Source: Ornithinibacillus salinisoli
GTDB taxonomy: Bacteria; Bacillota; Bacilli; Bacillales; Amphibacillaceae
Assembly (NCBI RefSeq): GCF_042682545.1
Contig: NZ_JBHUHQ010000021.1
Reading direction: 5' to 3' (one strand)
DNA: 64,000 bases
Shown here: piece by piece, positions 32,048 to 41,110 of the stretch
Numbering within the stretch: the first letter of the stretch is position 1
Layout of the letters: every line of letters begins with the position of its first letter
Notes under the pieces: model-generated
Seen by the model: only the letters and a program-made list of their open reading frames with translations
What the model was told of the DNA's origin: nothing
Database searches by the model: none
Position numbers and translations under genes: made by a program

Positions 32048-32059
32048 AGCTACCGAGCC
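31994..32059 (-). pseudogene. tRNA-Phe relic 2
   Basis: A 66-nt near-copy of relic 1, one repeat unit upstream, with one extra T. A third 3' end (TGGTGCT, 32146-32152 on the plus strand) hints at another lost copy. Confidence 0.7.
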
Positions 32060-32171
32060 ATAGTATAAATTATATTAAAGGTAGTGATTCTAAGCTTATC
32101 TTATTCACTGTGTCCCTACATCTACAAGTTGTTTCAGTTTTTAAATGGTGCTACTAACGCCCTAATATGTA

Positions 32172-32264
32172 TGGAGGAGGTAGAGGGATTCGAACCCCCG
32201 CGGGCTTTGACACCCCTGTCGGTTTTCAAGACCGATCCCTTCAGCCAGACTTGGGTATACCTCC
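32172..32264 (-). tRNA. tRNA-Ser (TGA)
   Basis: 93-nt class II tRNA with long variable arm and CCA; anticodon loop CTTGAAA gives TGA. Acceptor GGAGGTA pairs with TACCTCC. Confidence 0.95.
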
Positions 32265-32274
32265 GAGTTATTAA

Positions 32275-32351
32275 TGGTGGACCCTGCAGGACTCGAACCT
32301 GCGACCGATCGGTTATGAGCCGATAGCTCTAACCAACTGAGCTAAGGGTCC
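32275..32351 (-). tRNA. tRNA with CAT anticodon, probably tRNA-Ile2 (k2C)
   Basis: 77 nt with CCA; anticodon loop CTCATAA. The body (GGACCCTTAGCTCAGTTGGTTAGAGC) matches Bacillus tRNA-Ile2, whose CAT is changed to lysidine-AU by TilS, rather than elongator Met, which is encoded next but one. Confidence 0.85.
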
Positions 32352-32366
32352 GTTATATTAAATTTA

Positions 32367-32443
32367 TGGGGCGACCGGTGGGGATCGAACCCACGAGTGC
32401 CGGAGCCACAATCCGGTGCGTTAACCACTTCGCCACGACCGCC
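32367..32443 (-). tRNA. tRNA-His (GTG)
   Basis: 77 nt including the extra G-1 and CCA; anticodon loop TTGTGGC. Shares GTGGCGAAGTGGTTAACGCA with Bacillus tRNA-His. Confidence 0.95.
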
Positions 32444-32466
32444 ATAGATGTAATTAATATATAAGT

Positions 32467-32543
32467 TGGTAGCGGCGGAGGGGATCGAACCCACGACCTC
32501 ACGGGTATGAACCGTACGCTCTCGCCAGCTGAGCTACGCCGCC
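32467..32543 (-). tRNA. tRNA-Met (CAT), elongator
   Basis: 77 nt with CCA; anticodon loop TTCATAC in GCGTACGGTTCATACCCGTG, the elongator type. The T-stem has one T-T mismatch (GTGGG against CCCTC). Confidence 0.9.
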
Positions 32544-32546
32544 ACT

Positions 32547-32621
32547 TGGCTCCACAGGTAGGATTCGAACCTACGACCGATCGGTTAACAGCCGATAGCT
32601 CTACCACTGAGCTACTGTGGA
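32547..32621 (-). tRNA. tRNA-Asn (GTT)
   Basis: 75 nt with CCA; acceptor TCCACAG, anticodon loop CTGTTAA. First gene of the operon. Confidence 0.95.
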
Positions 32622-32697
32622 ATAATCTAAAATTGTTCCCTGATCTTGCTTTTGAAAGCTTAATCAAAGATGTTGGACCCCTACATCTTCTAGTTAA

Positions 32698-32725
32698 TTC
32701 ATAGAAGCATTGTGCTTCTAGTCAA
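32698..32725 (-). promoter_or_regulatory. Candidate promoter of the tRNA operon
   Basis: Minus-strand TTGACT (32725-32720), 16-base spacer that is itself palindromic (AGAAGCA-TTG-TGCTTCT), then TATGAA (32703-32698), about 75 bases upstream of tRNA-Asn. Confidence 0.4.
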
Positions 32726-32918
32726 GTAAGCTTGTTTTATTAGCAACGAAATATAATTTATCATGTTATAAAGAATATGTCAATAATTTTTAATTACTTT
32801 TTCATTTGCGTTACTTGGATATGTATGTTTAAAACGACAAGATTTACTATACCATCTCCACTTAAAGATTTCAATATAAACTTTTACAAAATTTCAAAGA
32901 TGTTATTTTCAAAAAATA

Positions 32919-32960
32919 AAAGCAAAAATCGTACAGTAAAATTGATATACTGTACGATTT
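32919..32960 (-). terminator. Terminator of the Na/Pi cotransporter gene
   Basis: Perfect 13-bp stem (32926-32938 with 32948-32960) followed on the minus strand by TTTTGCTTTTATTTTTT. Confidence 0.8.
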
Positions 32961-33027
32961 GCTATCCAAATAATAATTTGTGCACCTTTTAAAGATACTT
33001 ATCAAAATAATTTCATCACTTTAAAAA

Positions 33028-34659
33028 TTATTTTTCACCTAAAACCGCTTCAGCAATATTTACTGCATGATCTCCAATACGTTCTAAATTACTAATGATA
33101 TCAACAAAGACGATACCCGCAGAACCACTACATAACCCTTCGTTCATACGAATGATATGTTTTTTACGGAATACTCGCTCCATTTTATCGATTTGATCTT
33201 CTTTTTGAACGACAGCTAGAGCCTCTTCTCTATTCGTGTTATCTAGAGACTTAATAGCTTGTTTCACCGTTAAAATGGTTAAATCGAACATATTATTTAA
33301 ATCTTCTATTGCCTGATCGGTCAATTGGACCTTATTTGATATTTTATAATCAATTAATTCAATAATATTCTCAAAGTGGTCACCAATTCGCTCTATATCA
33401 CGAACTGAATCCATTAAAGCTGTATGTCTTGCGCTTTCCAATTCAGACATTGACTCACCAGATAATTCAATAAGATAATCAGTTATTTTACGATCTAAAC
33501 TATTTAATGCGCCTTCTATCTGAATAGCCATTTCAGAATGCTTCTGATGATGATTTGTTAAGTAGAGGTTTGTCTCCTCTAATCCCTTATATGCATATTC
33601 ACCCATCCGAACAACTTCTGCCTTAGCTTGATCAAGCGCTAAAGAGGACGATTGTTGAATAAATATTGGATCTAAGTGTTGCGGTTTATATTCAATGATA
33701 ACATCCTTACCCGGAACAATCTTAGTAACGGCCCAGGCAAGAGCACCAATAAATGGTAATTGAATCAATGTATTCACTATATTAAAACTACCATGGGCAA
33801 ACGCTATGGTCATTTCTTTATTTAGAACGAACTGCTCTTGTAGAAATCCAACATAATTTGTAAAAGGTGTTAATAAAATTAATACAATTGTAGTACCAAT
33901 AACATTAAAAATCACATGAGTTAACGCTGCTCTTCTAGCAGCAACGCTTGCACCAATAGAAGCTAGTATCGCAGTGATTGTTGTTCCTATATTATCACCA
34001 AACAATACTGGAAGTGCAGCTTTTAAGTCCATTGCACCATCCGCAAAAAGTGTTTGCAATATTCCAATTGTGGCACTTGAACTTTGAACTATTACTGTAA
34101 ATACCGTACCTACGACTACTCCTAATATAGGAGTTTGACTCATCTCAAGTGTCAATTCTTGAAACACTTCCAATGAACGCAGTGGTTTCAATCCACCACT
34201 CATTAATTCTAATCCGAAAAATAATGCACCAAAACCAAAGACGGTCTGACCGATATTATTGATTTTAGTATTCTTAAAGAAGAATAAAAGGAAACAACCA
34301 ATTGCTATTATTGGTAGGGCATATTCCCCAATATCTATTCCAATTATAAATGCTGTTACTGTCGTGCCAATATTAGCACCCATTATAACGCCAATTGCTT
34401 GTCTAAGTGTCATAAATCCAGCATTAACTAATCCAATGGTCAATACGGTTGTACCAGAACTACTCTGAATAAGTATAGTAACAATAATACCAGCTAAAAC
34501 ACCTAAGAAAGGATTGCTCGTAAAACGATCCAAAATATCGCGTAGTCGATCACCTGCTGATTTCTGTAAACCTTCCCCCATGTACTTAATACCAAGCAGG
34601 AAAATTCCCAATCCTCCAATAAACTCAAATAGGAGTGTCTGTAGATCAATATTACTCAA
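33028..34659 (-). CDS. Na+/phosphate cotransporter with PhoU-like domain (YqeW/NptA type)
   Basis: 543 residues: about nine membrane helices containing two inverted Na/Pi cotransporter repeats with QSSSGTTV (~65) and QSSSATIG (~190), then a C-terminal PhoU-like domain (ERIGDHFENI, SNLERIGDHAVNIAE). It imports or exports phosphate coupled to sodium. Such a gene (yqeW) sits by rpsU in B. subtilis; here it is 28 kb from rpsU, next to the tRNAs. Start TTG 34659 has ACGGAG six bases ahead. Confidence 0.9.
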   Translation of the reverse strand: MSNIDLQTLLFEFIGGLGIFLLGIKYMGEGLQKSAGDRLRDILDRFTSNPFLGVLAGIIVTILIQSSSGTTVLTIGLVNAGFMTLRQAIGVIMGANIGTTVTAFIIGIDIGEYALPIIAIGCFLLFFFKNTKINNIGQTVFGFGALFFGLELMSGGLKPLRSLEVFQELTLEMSQTPILGVVVGTVFTVIVQSSSATIGILQTLFADGAMDLKAALPVLFGDNIGTTITAILASIGASVAARRAALTHVIFNVIGTTIVLILLTPFTNYVGFLQEQFVLNKEMTIAFAHGSFNIVNTLIQLPFIGALAWAVTKIVPGKDVIIEYKPQHLDPIFIQQSSSLALDQAKAEVVRMGEYAYKGLEETNLYLTNHHQKHSEMAIQIEGALNSLDRKITDYLIELSGESMSELESARHTALMDSVRDIERIGDHFENIIELIDYKISNKVQLTDQAIEDLNNMFDLTILTVKQAIKSLDNTNREEALAVVQKEDQIDKMERVFRKKHIIRMNEGLCSGSAGIVFVDIISNLERIGDHAVNIAEAVLGEK

Positions 34660-34860
34660 TGATTACTCCGTCCCTTCATATACGTTGTTGAAATATATTA
34701 AACATGCCTTAATCATTATTGTTGAAGATAGTCGTTTTGTAAAGTATGTAAAGCAAAACTTTACATTAAATTTACAAACAAATTACTTACTCATTTGGCG
34801 TACTCCTATTATTTTCTACCCTCCCTATATTATTCGTAGTGAAAAGATAGGCAAAATAAA

Positions 34861-34898
34861 AACTCTTGCCTAAGTGATGCATTGGTTCGGCAAGAGTT
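34861..34898 (-). terminator. Terminator of the short nfeD gene
   Basis: AACTCTTGCC / GGCAAGAGTT with an 18-base loop, TTTTTATTTT after it on the minus strand. Confidence 0.7.
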
Positions 34899-34904
34899 GA
34901 TAAT

Positions 34905-35540
34905 TTATTCTTCTGCAATTTTTTCTACTAGTATTTTCGTTCCATCCACAACAACTATTCGGACATTACTATTCTTTGGAATCCATTGACCATTGGAAAC
35001 AGCACTATAATCCTTTGAGTCGACACGTATAGTCCCAACTGGACGTAAATCATTTAGAGTTTTTCCTTCACGGCCCATTAAACCTTCATAATCTTGATTC
35101 ATGGAACTATATCCCGCTTCTTTTGTTAACCGATCTTTTAAAGCAAGTTTAGTCCACATTTTTCGGCGTTTAAATACTTTTAAAAATAAAAACGATGAAC
35201 CTACTCCGACCAATACCCCAAGTACAGCGTATAGACCAGCAGTAAACGTTGGTGCAGGTAGTGCAACTGCTGTTAACATACTAGCGACACCAATAGTAGC
35301 TAGCGTACCATCATTTAATAGCTTACCATCAATTACAATCAGTAATAATCCAACAAAATATATAATAAGCATAATGATAAGGGAGTTTGTTTCTAAATAT
35401 ACTGAAAAATAAACCGTAATAAATCCAATACCTAGTAAAGCAAAGAATCCACGCATATTTACAAGTATTTCACCAATCAAAAATAGAGTAGCAAATCCAG
35501 TTATTACCATACCTATCCAATCATAATTAAAAATTTCCAT
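34905..35540 (-). CDS. Short NfeD-type membrane protein
   Basis: 211 residues: five or six membrane helices (to ~120) and a C-terminal OB-fold (EGLMGREGKTLNDLRPVGTIRVDSKDYSAVSNG ... RIVVVDGTKILVEKI), the NfeD C-terminal domain. There is no ClpP-like protease domain, so this is a truncated NfeD (NfeD1b type), not the longer paralogue at 60106. Such proteins partner with flotillins; the partner here is not adjacent. Confidence 0.82.
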   Translation of the reverse strand: MEIFNYDWIGMVITGFATLFLIGEILVNMRGFFALLGIGFITVYFSVYLETNSLIIMLIIYFVGLLLIVIDGKLLNDGTLATIGVASMLTAVALPAPTFTAGLYAVLGVLVGVGSSFLFLKVFKRRKMWTKLALKDRLTKEAGYSSMNQDYEGLMGREGKTLNDLRPVGTIRVDSKDYSAVSNGQWIPKNSNVRIVVVDGTKILVEKIAEE

Positions 35541-35617
35541 CTACATCCCCCTCCTTTACCTTTCATTCATAATACGTATGTAAGATTGTTAAAGTTTCAC
35601 TAAAAGGAGCCACTTTA

Positions 35618-35944
35618 ATGAAAAAAACTTTGCTTTATTTATTCATTATACTATTCTTAGTAAGTATTTATAAAGACATGACAATTGGAACACAAATAAG
35701 TGAAGATAAAAACGAATATTCTACTACAGTTGATTCTGAGCAAGCACGTCACTTTCAAGCAATAAAAATAAAAGTACAACCAGGTGAAACTGTGTTATCT
35801 ATCGCGGAACAATTGAATGAATTTGAAAATACACCCTTAGTAATTGATGATATACTAACTGATTTTAAAACACTGAATCCAAATGTTAATCCATATGATA
35901 TTAAGTCTCACTCATATTACTTCTTTCCATTATATAAAGAATAA
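35618..35944 (+). CDS. LysM-domain protein (YqfZ-like)
   Basis: 108 residues: N-terminal signal or anchor (TLLYLFIILFLVSIYKD) and one LysM domain (KIKVQPGETVLSIAEQLNEF ... INTFKTLNPNVNP, here DFKTLNPNVNPYDI). LysM binds peptidoglycan. Size and place match YqfZ of B. subtilis, found near nfo. AAAAGGAG precedes ATG 35618. Confidence 0.72.
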   Translation: MKKTLLYLFIILFLVSIYKDMTIGTQISEDKNEYSTTVDSEQARHFQAIKIKVQPGETVLSIAEQLNEFENTPLVIDDILTDFKTLNPNVNPYDIKSHSYYFFPLYKE

Positions 35945-35959
35945 ATAACCAAAACAAAA

Positions 35960-35981
35960 GAGGCTGATCGAAATCAGCCTC
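35960..35981. terminator. Terminator between YqfZ-like and YqfX-like genes
   Basis: GAGGCTGAT / ATCAGCCTC with CGAA loop, TTTTGTTTTGG on the minus side. Confidence 0.75.
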
Positions 35982-35986
35982 CATAG

Positions 35987-36391
35987 TTATAGAAATGGTC
36001 CTATAAAAAGCGCAAATACGATGGAAATTGCCCCTGCGATAATGGCAATATTACCTAAAGTATCAGCATTTCTAGCTCTGGCCATGAACCCAACAATAAT
36101 ACCTGCTGCGCCCATAATAACTGGTAACCAAAAGAATGATACAATTGACAAAGCAATAGCTACCCAACCAAAGGCTGTGTTAGCCTCTGCACCTTCATCA
36201 TCGTCTATTTGAACGCGTTGTTCACGATAATCGTCTGCAGTTAGCTCAGCAGCAGTTTCTTCGTCTCTATTGCTATACGTCTCGACTCTTTCCGGCTTAT
36301 CGAAATTTCCTGGAGCTACAGGACCACTTTCGATCGGGTCACCATGATTTGGAGCATCTTCAATATTATCTCTACGGTTAAACTCATCCAT
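35987..36391 (-). CDS. Membrane protein with acidic N-terminus (YqfX-like)
   Basis: 134 residues: an acidic, disordered N-terminal half (DNIEDAPNHGDPIESG and ELTADDYREQRVQ) and two C-terminal membrane helices (GWVAIALSIVSFFWLPVIMGAAGIIVGFMA and IAIIAGAISIVFALFIG). B. subtilis YqfX, near nfo, has the same build. Function unknown. ATG 36391 has AAAGGAGG upstream. Confidence 0.65.
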   Translation of the reverse strand: MDEFNRRDNIEDAPNHGDPIESGPVAPGNFDKPERVETYSNRDEETAAELTADDYREQRVQIDDDEGAEANTAFGWVAIALSIVSFFWLPVIMGAAGIIVGFMARARNADTLGNIAIIAGAISIVFALFIGPFL

Positions 36392-36591
36392 AATCAAGAC
36401 CTCCTTTATTAAGTTGAGGTGCATCTATAGTTTATGGTTACTTTCACATAATATAATGTTACTTTTTGGGAAAATAAACAATACCTTCTATATTTTATAA
36501 TTTTGCCTTCACATAATGAATAGAAGTACAAGTTGAAAAATCCTAGTTCTTGCATATAGTGTAACAACAATCATAAAAAAGGAGTTACATT

Positions 36592-36879
36592 ATGTCTACA
36601 TTTATTAAAGGACTTGTAATAAGTAAAATGAAACAATTAACACCCGAGGAAATTCATGCTTATGGAAAAGATTATGGATTTACTGTAACGAATAAGGAAG
36701 CAAGAGATATTTGGAATTACTTACAAAATAATAAGATTGATCCATTTAATAAACAGGATCGTAATAAAATGCTAAAGGAATTAGCAAGAATCACAAATGT
36801 TGAAACGGCAAAAAAAGCAAACAAACTATTTCAAGAAATTGTTAAATACTATGGTTTAGAGTCATTATTCGAACAATGA
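36592..36879 (+). CDS. DUF2624 family protein (YqfT-like)
   Basis: 95-residue helical, soluble protein (IVISKMKQLTPEEIHAYGKDYGFTV ... DPFNKQDRNKMLKELARITN). YqfT (DUF2624) lies next to nfo in B. subtilis and this matches in length and position. Unknown function; likely sporulation-expressed in relatives, but no evidence here. AAAGGAG upstream of ATG. Confidence 0.72.
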   Translation: MSTFIKGLVISKMKQLTPEEIHAYGKDYGFTVTNKEARDIWNYLQNNKIDPFNKQDRNKMLKELARITNVETAKKANKLFQEIVKYYGLESLFEQ

Positions 36880-36881
36880 CT

Positions 36882-36918
36882 AAAAAGGAATCTTGTCAAA
36901 ATTGACAAGATTCCTTTT
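36882..36918. terminator. Bidirectional terminator between YqfT-like gene and nfo
   Basis: AAAAAGGAATCTTGTCA / TGACAAGATTCCTTTTT perfect stem, T-runs in both directions. Confidence 0.85.
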
Positions 36919-36922
36919 TTTA

Positions 36923-37816
36923 TTATTGATTAACAATTATATCTTTCAAATCAGAAATAAAGTTTCCATCTTTAATCATTTCTATTTCATATTTATATGG
37001 TGCTTTTTTATTCTTTTTATCTTCGCCTACATAAGGTGTTTCCAATATTTTCGGTATTTCTTTTAATTGTGGATGATGAATAATTTTATGCAGTGCTTCA
37101 TATCCAATATGTCCAAAACCAATATTTTCGTGACGATCTTTATGTGCGCCACGTTCGTTTTTACTATCATTAATATGAACAACTTTTATACGATCAATAC
37201 CGATAATTTTATCAAATTGATTTAATACACCATCAAAATCATTTACGATATCGTACCCAGCATCATGGATATGACAAGTATCCATACATATTGACAGTTT
37301 CTCATTATGGGTTACACCGTCAATAATCATTGCCAATTCTTCAAAGGTGCGTCCTATTTCTGAACCTTTTCCTGCCATTGTTTCTAAGGCTATTTGGACA
37401 TCCTTATCCTTTTCTAAAACTTCATTTAAGCCTTCAATTATTCTTGGAATCCCTTTTTCTGCCCCTGCACCTACATGTGCTCCAGGATGGAGAACGATTT
37501 GTTTTGCACCGATTGCTGCTGTACGCTCAATCTCACTTCGTAAAAAGTTAACACCTAATTCAAACGTTTCTGGTTTTGTAGTATTTCCAATATTTATAAT
37601 ATATGGTGCATGAACAACGATATCTGAAATACCATTAGTGTTCATATGCTCTAATCCTTGGTCAATATTTAATTCCTCAATTGCTTTTCTTCTTGTATTT
37701 TGGGGTGCCCCAGTATATATCATAAACGTATTTGCACCATAAGATACAGCTTCCTCACTTGACCCCAAAAGCATCTTCTTCCCACTCATTGATACATGTG
37801 AACCTATTTTAACCAC
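36923..37816 (-). CDS. nfo: Endonuclease IV (AP endonuclease)
   Basis: 297 residues of the AP endonuclease 2 TIM-barrel family. HPGAHVGAG (~105), ETMAGKGSEIG (~143), CMDTCHIHDAGYD (~178), HINDSKNERGAHKDRHENIG (~215) and ETP (~262) contain the Zn ligands. It cuts DNA 5' to abasic sites in base-excision repair. GTG 37816 is preferred as start (AGAGGTG six bases upstream), giving MVKIGSHVSMSG. Confidence 0.95.
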   Translation of the reverse strand: MVKIGSHVSMSGKKMLLGSSEEAVSYGANTFMIYTGAPQNTRRKAIEELNIDQGLEHMNTNGISDIVVHAPYIINIGNTTKPETFELGVNFLRSEIERTAAIGAKQIVLHPGAHVGAGAEKGIPRIIEGLNEVLEKDKDVQIALETMAGKGSEIGRTFEELAMIIDGVTHNEKLSICMDTCHIHDAGYDIVNDFDGVLNQFDKIIGIDRIKVVHINDSKNERGAHKDRHENIGFGHIGYEALHKIIHHPQLKEIPKILETPYVGEDKKNKKAPYKYEIEMIKDGNFISDLKDIIVNQ

Positions 37817-37840
37817 TTGGTACACCTCTCCCTTTTATCC

Positions 37841-39151
37841 TTATTTTTTATATTTAGTTTTTTTCGTAATCTGTCTCTTTATTGACTCTTGTTGCTTCTT
37901 CATTTTTTTCTTGTATCCAGGTTTAACTTTTTTAGGTTTACGTACTTGCTTCCAAGCTTCTTTTTCAACTTCCGTCGTGACATTCGTTCTTAAATTTCTT
38001 TCATTCCATGGTTTTGCTTCTTGCCATTGTCCATTTTTAATATCTGAAAAAGTAAATTGCAATCCTTTTTGTTCTAATTTTTGAATGAGCTGCAAATCAT
38101 CCTCATGGTATAAACTAATTGCTGTCCCTTCCATTCCAGCTCTTGCTGTTCTACCTACACGATGAATATAAAAATCTTCCTCTTTAGGAATTTGTGCGTT
38201 TATGACGTGACTAACACCTTTAATATCTATTCCTCTTGCTGCTAAATCGGTAGCAACAATATATTGATAACGTAAATTTTGGATATCTTTAAGAACGCGT
38301 TTTCGTTCTCTTGGAGTTAATCCACCGTGTATTAAACCAACTTCTAGCCCCTTTTGTAGCAATTCATCTGCTAACACATTTGCTTTTTCTTTACCGTTAG
38401 TAAATATGATCGCTAAATACGGTTGAATTGCCTTAGAAAGCTCGAGTATAATATCTGCTTCTTTTCGATGTCTTACCGCTATTAGTCGATGTTCCATAGT
38501 TTCAGGTGATAATCGATCATCAATCTTAACATGTAATGGATTTTCTAAATATTTTTTGAAAAAATGTTCTAATCGTTGTGGGATGGTAGCAGAATAAACT
38601 AAGAGTTGTATTTCTTGATTACAACGCACAAGCAGTTGATCTACTTCTTGTATAAAGCCAAGATCAAGCATTAAATCTGCTTCATCAACGACAAAGGATT
38701 TGGCAGTAATAAGGGAAAGTGCTTCACTTTTGACTAGATCTAATATTCTACCTGGAGTACCAACTACAATTTGTGGTGGTTCTTTCAATTTATCTATCAT
38801 CTTTTGTTTATCGGTTCCACCTACTAATAACTTGGCTTTCCATGTTTGTTCCATTTCAGCATACGTAATTACTTTCTTTACTTCATCAAATATTTGCGTG
38901 GCTAACTCTCTAGTAGGAGCAGTTATGACAAACTGTACTCCCCTTTTCGAAGCATCTATTTGATTAAATAAAGGTAATAAATAGGCATGGGTTTTTCCAG
39001 AACCTGTATGGGATTGACCTATTACACTTTTCCCTTTTAATATAGCAGGAATTACTTTTTGCTGTATTTCGGTCGGTTGTTTAAAACCTAATTTTTCGAT
39101 TACATCCAGCAAAATAGGCTGAAACGCAAATTCATTGAATTTATTATTCAT
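37841..39151 (-). CDS. cshB: DEAD-box RNA helicase CshB
   Basis: 436 residues with Q motif, SHTGSGKT (Walker A, ~48), PTRELA, VDEADLML (DEAD), SATIP and HRVGRTARAG. The basic C-terminal tail (KVKPGYKKKMKKQQESIKRQ, then TKKTKYKK) is typical of CshB, a cold-shock helicase of RNA and ribosome metabolism. It is in the same order as in B. subtilis (nfo-cshB) with a 24-base gap. Confidence 0.92.
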   Translation of the reverse strand: MNNKFNEFAFQPILLDVIEKLGFKQPTEIQQKVIPAILKGKSVIGQSHTGSGKTHAYLLPLFNQIDASKRGVQFVITAPTRELATQIFDEVKKVITYAEMEQTWKAKLLVGGTDKQKMIDKLKEPPQIVVGTPGRILDLVKSEALSLITAKSFVVDEADLMLDLGFIQEVDQLLVRCNQEIQLLVYSATIPQRLEHFFKKYLENPLHVKIDDRLSPETMEHRLIAVRHRKEADIILELSKAIQPYLAIIFTNGKEKANVLADELLQKGLEVGLIHGGLTPRERKRVLKDIQNLRYQYIVATDLAARGIDIKGVSHVINAQIPKEEDFYIHRVGRTARAGMEGTAISLYHEDDLQLIQKLEQKGLQFTFSDIKNGQWQEAKPWNERNLRTNVTTEVEKEAWKQVRKPKKVKPGYKKKMKKQQESIKRQITKKTKYKK

Positions 39152-39223
39152 AAGCTGACTCCTTTTGATGATGCTATCATCTTAATACAATTTTCATTTC
39201 TATTGTTTACCTATTATCTGCTA

Positions 39224-40339
39224 TTAAACAAATTGAAAAGGATCCGAATTTATATGTGATGTTATTATGTCGATACCTGTGTTTGTTAGGCTTTTATCTA
39301 AATAATTTTTTGTTCCGTTTTTCATTACCTTCTCTATGTAATGACCGGCATCAATAACGACTAATCCTAATTGCCAAGCTTCTTGTGCTACATGAAAAGT
39401 CATATCACCTGTAATAAAAATATCTGCACCTTTTCTTTTCGCAGCATGGATATACTTTTCTCCACTTCCTCCTAAAACGGCTACTTTCTTTACGTTTTTT
39501 GATAAATCTCCAGTTACTCGAAGACTCTTTAGACCTAAAGTAAGCTTTAGTTGATTACAAAATGCCTCTACATTCATCGCGTGTTCCAATTCACCTATAC
39601 GACCAATTCCATACTGCTCTCCTTCATTTTCCAATGGAAAAATATCATATGCAGGCTCCTCATACGGATGGCTATTAGTCATTGCTTGTACAACTTTTTT
39701 CAAATTACTTTCCTGAACAATTGTTTCAATTTTCACTTCATCAACTTTTTCGATTTCATTCGTAGTTCCAATAAAAGGCTGTGAACCATCTAATGGTTTA
39801 AATGATCCTTTACCTTCTGTTTGAAAGGTGCAATGACTATAATTCCCGATGTGCCCCGCTCCATTTTCACCCAATGCGTCAAGCACTTTCGATTTATGGG
39901 AGTGTGGAACATAGATGGCGATCTTGTATAACGGCTCCCGATATGTCGGAACTAATACTTTCCTTGATCCTAGGTTTAATTGATCAGACAACATATCATT
40001 TACGCCTCCAACAGCAACATCTAAATTAGTGTGTGAGGCATAAACAGTTATATCGTTTTCAAGTAGCTTCTTTATTGTTCTACCTATGGAACTATCTGTA
40101 TTCAATTGACGTATAGGTTTAAAAAGCATTGGATGATGTGCAATAATTAGGTTTACTTGTTGATCTATAGCTTCATCTACCACTGATTCCATCACGTCTA
40201 AAGTGACCATTATTTTCTTAACTGGTTGATTATGTGAACCTATTTGCAATCCTACATTATCCCAATCATATGCATGAGAACGTGGTGCCCACTGTTCCAT
40301 TATCTTAAATACGTCTGAGTTAGTTAACTTTTGTCTCAT
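39224..40339 (-). CDS. yqfO: Nif3-like dinuclear metal-centre protein (YqfO)
   Basis: 371 residues in two Nif3/NIF3-like halves joined by an inserted domain (~130-230), as in the large Gram-positive form. Metal-binding motifs ahead: LIIAHHPMLF (~65), YASHTNLDVA (~98) and ITGDMTFHVAQE (~315). Function unclear, perhaps a metal-dependent hydrolase or GTP cyclohydrolase I type 2. Start ATG 40339 overlaps the trmK stop by 20 bases: translational coupling. Confidence 0.9.
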   Translation of the reverse strand: MRQKLTNSDVFKIMEQWAPRSHAYDWDNVGLQIGSHNQPVKKIMVTLDVMESVVDEAIDQQVNLIIAHHPMLFKPIRQLNTDSSIGRTIKKLLENDITVYASHTNLDVAVGGVNDMLSDQLNLGSRKVLVPTYREPLYKIAIYVPHSHKSKVLDALGENGAGHIGNYSHCTFQTEGKGSFKPLDGSQPFIGTTNEIEKVDEVKIETIVQESNLKKVVQAMTNSHPYEEPAYDIFPLENEGEQYGIGRIGELEHAMNVEAFCNQLKLTLGLKSLRVTGDLSKNVKKVAVLGGSGEKYIHAAKRKGADIFITGDMTFHVAQEAWQLGLVVIDAGHYIEKVMKNGTKNYLDKSLTNTGIDIITSHINSDPFQFV

Positions 40340-41033
40340 CTGTTAAAACCTCCTCAATCATATTCAATTCTGACTCAAACTGTTTTATTTTATCCGTTGG
40401 TTTAACCTTTGCTTGTTGCAATTGCTCTATGACTCGCAAACGCTTTTCAAGTTCGAGTTTCCATTTATCATAGAATACACTAGGTCTATTCTTTAATAAA
40501 AATGGTCCAAATAGTATTTCTTGATCTGTTAATGACATCTGATTTTCACTTTTGTCTGCCACAATTATTTCATAGGTGTGTCCATTTTCTTCTGTAATAC
40601 CCTCATGTGTAATAACATACCCATTATTAATTAACCAGGAACGAACATTCTTTTCATCTACATTTGGTTGGGCTATTATACGCTTAACTTCTTGAAGTTT
40701 ATCTTTCCCTTGTTCTAATATACTTTTTATTAACGCTCCACCCATTCCGGCAATTACTACTTGATCCACTTCTGCTGGACGAACCACATTTAGCCCATCA
40801 CCTAAACGCACATCAATTGAACCATTCATTTGGTAGTAAGTAACTGTATCCTTCGCACTTTGATATGGGCCTTCATTAACTTCTCCTGCAATTGCACGCG
40901 CAGTTACATCATTTGCACATACATAGCATGGGAGATAAGCGTGATCAGAACCTATATCAGCAAAATTTGCTCCTTGTGGCAAATAGGATGCTACAATTTG
41001 TAATCTTTTAGACAGCTTAATTGAATGATCCAT
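40320..41033 (-). CDS. trmK: tRNA (adenine(22)-N(1))-methyltransferase TrmK
   Basis: 237 residues: Rossmann methyltransferase with FADIGSDHAYLP (SAM motif I, ~25), VIAGMGGALI (~95) and the C-terminal coiled coil typical of TrmK. It methylates A22 in tRNA Ser and Tyr. ATG 41033 with CGGAGG five bases ahead is chosen; in-frame GTG upstream lies in that site. Confidence 0.92.
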   Translation of the reverse strand: MDHSIKLSKRLQIVASYLPQGANFADIGSDHAYLPCYVCANDVTARAIAGEVNEGPYQSAKDTVTYYQMNGSIDVRLGDGLNVVRPAEVDQVVIAGMGGALIKSILEQGKDKLQEVKRIIAQPNVDEKNVRSWLINNGYVITHEGITEENGHTYEIIVADKSENQMSLTDQEILFGPFLLKNRPSVFYDKWKLELEKRLRVIEQLQQAKVKPTDKIKQFESELNMIEEVLTDETKVN

Positions 41034-41062
41034 ACATACCTCCGACACATAAACTAAAAGAA

Positions 41063-41088
41063 AAGCTTTCTGTTTTGGCAGAAAGCTT
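41063..41088 (-). terminator. Terminator of cccA
   Basis: AAGCTTTCTG / CAGAAAGCTT with TTTTGG loop and TTTTCTTTTAG on the minus strand. Confidence 0.8.
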
Positions 41089-41110
41089 ACTTTTTAATAC
41101 AACTTAATAT

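Larger units (their letters stand above)
32622..33027. other. Non-coding region before the tRNA operon
   Basis: About 400 bases containing the candidate tRNA promoter (32698-32725) and the Na/Pi cotransporter terminator (32926-32960). No convincing gene; short reading frames have no ribosome site. Confidence 0.6.

Noticed and set aside
32275..32351. Calling the CAT-anticodon tRNA initiator or elongator Met
   Set aside because: Body sequence fits tRNA-Ile2 and a clear elongator tRNA-Met lies at 32467-32543; no initiator features such as the C1 mismatch are present.
32777..32992. 71-codon plus-strand frame before the Na/Pi cotransporter
   Set aside because: It runs into the terminator stem of the cotransporter gene, lacks a ribosome site and has a composition expected from AT-rich spacer.
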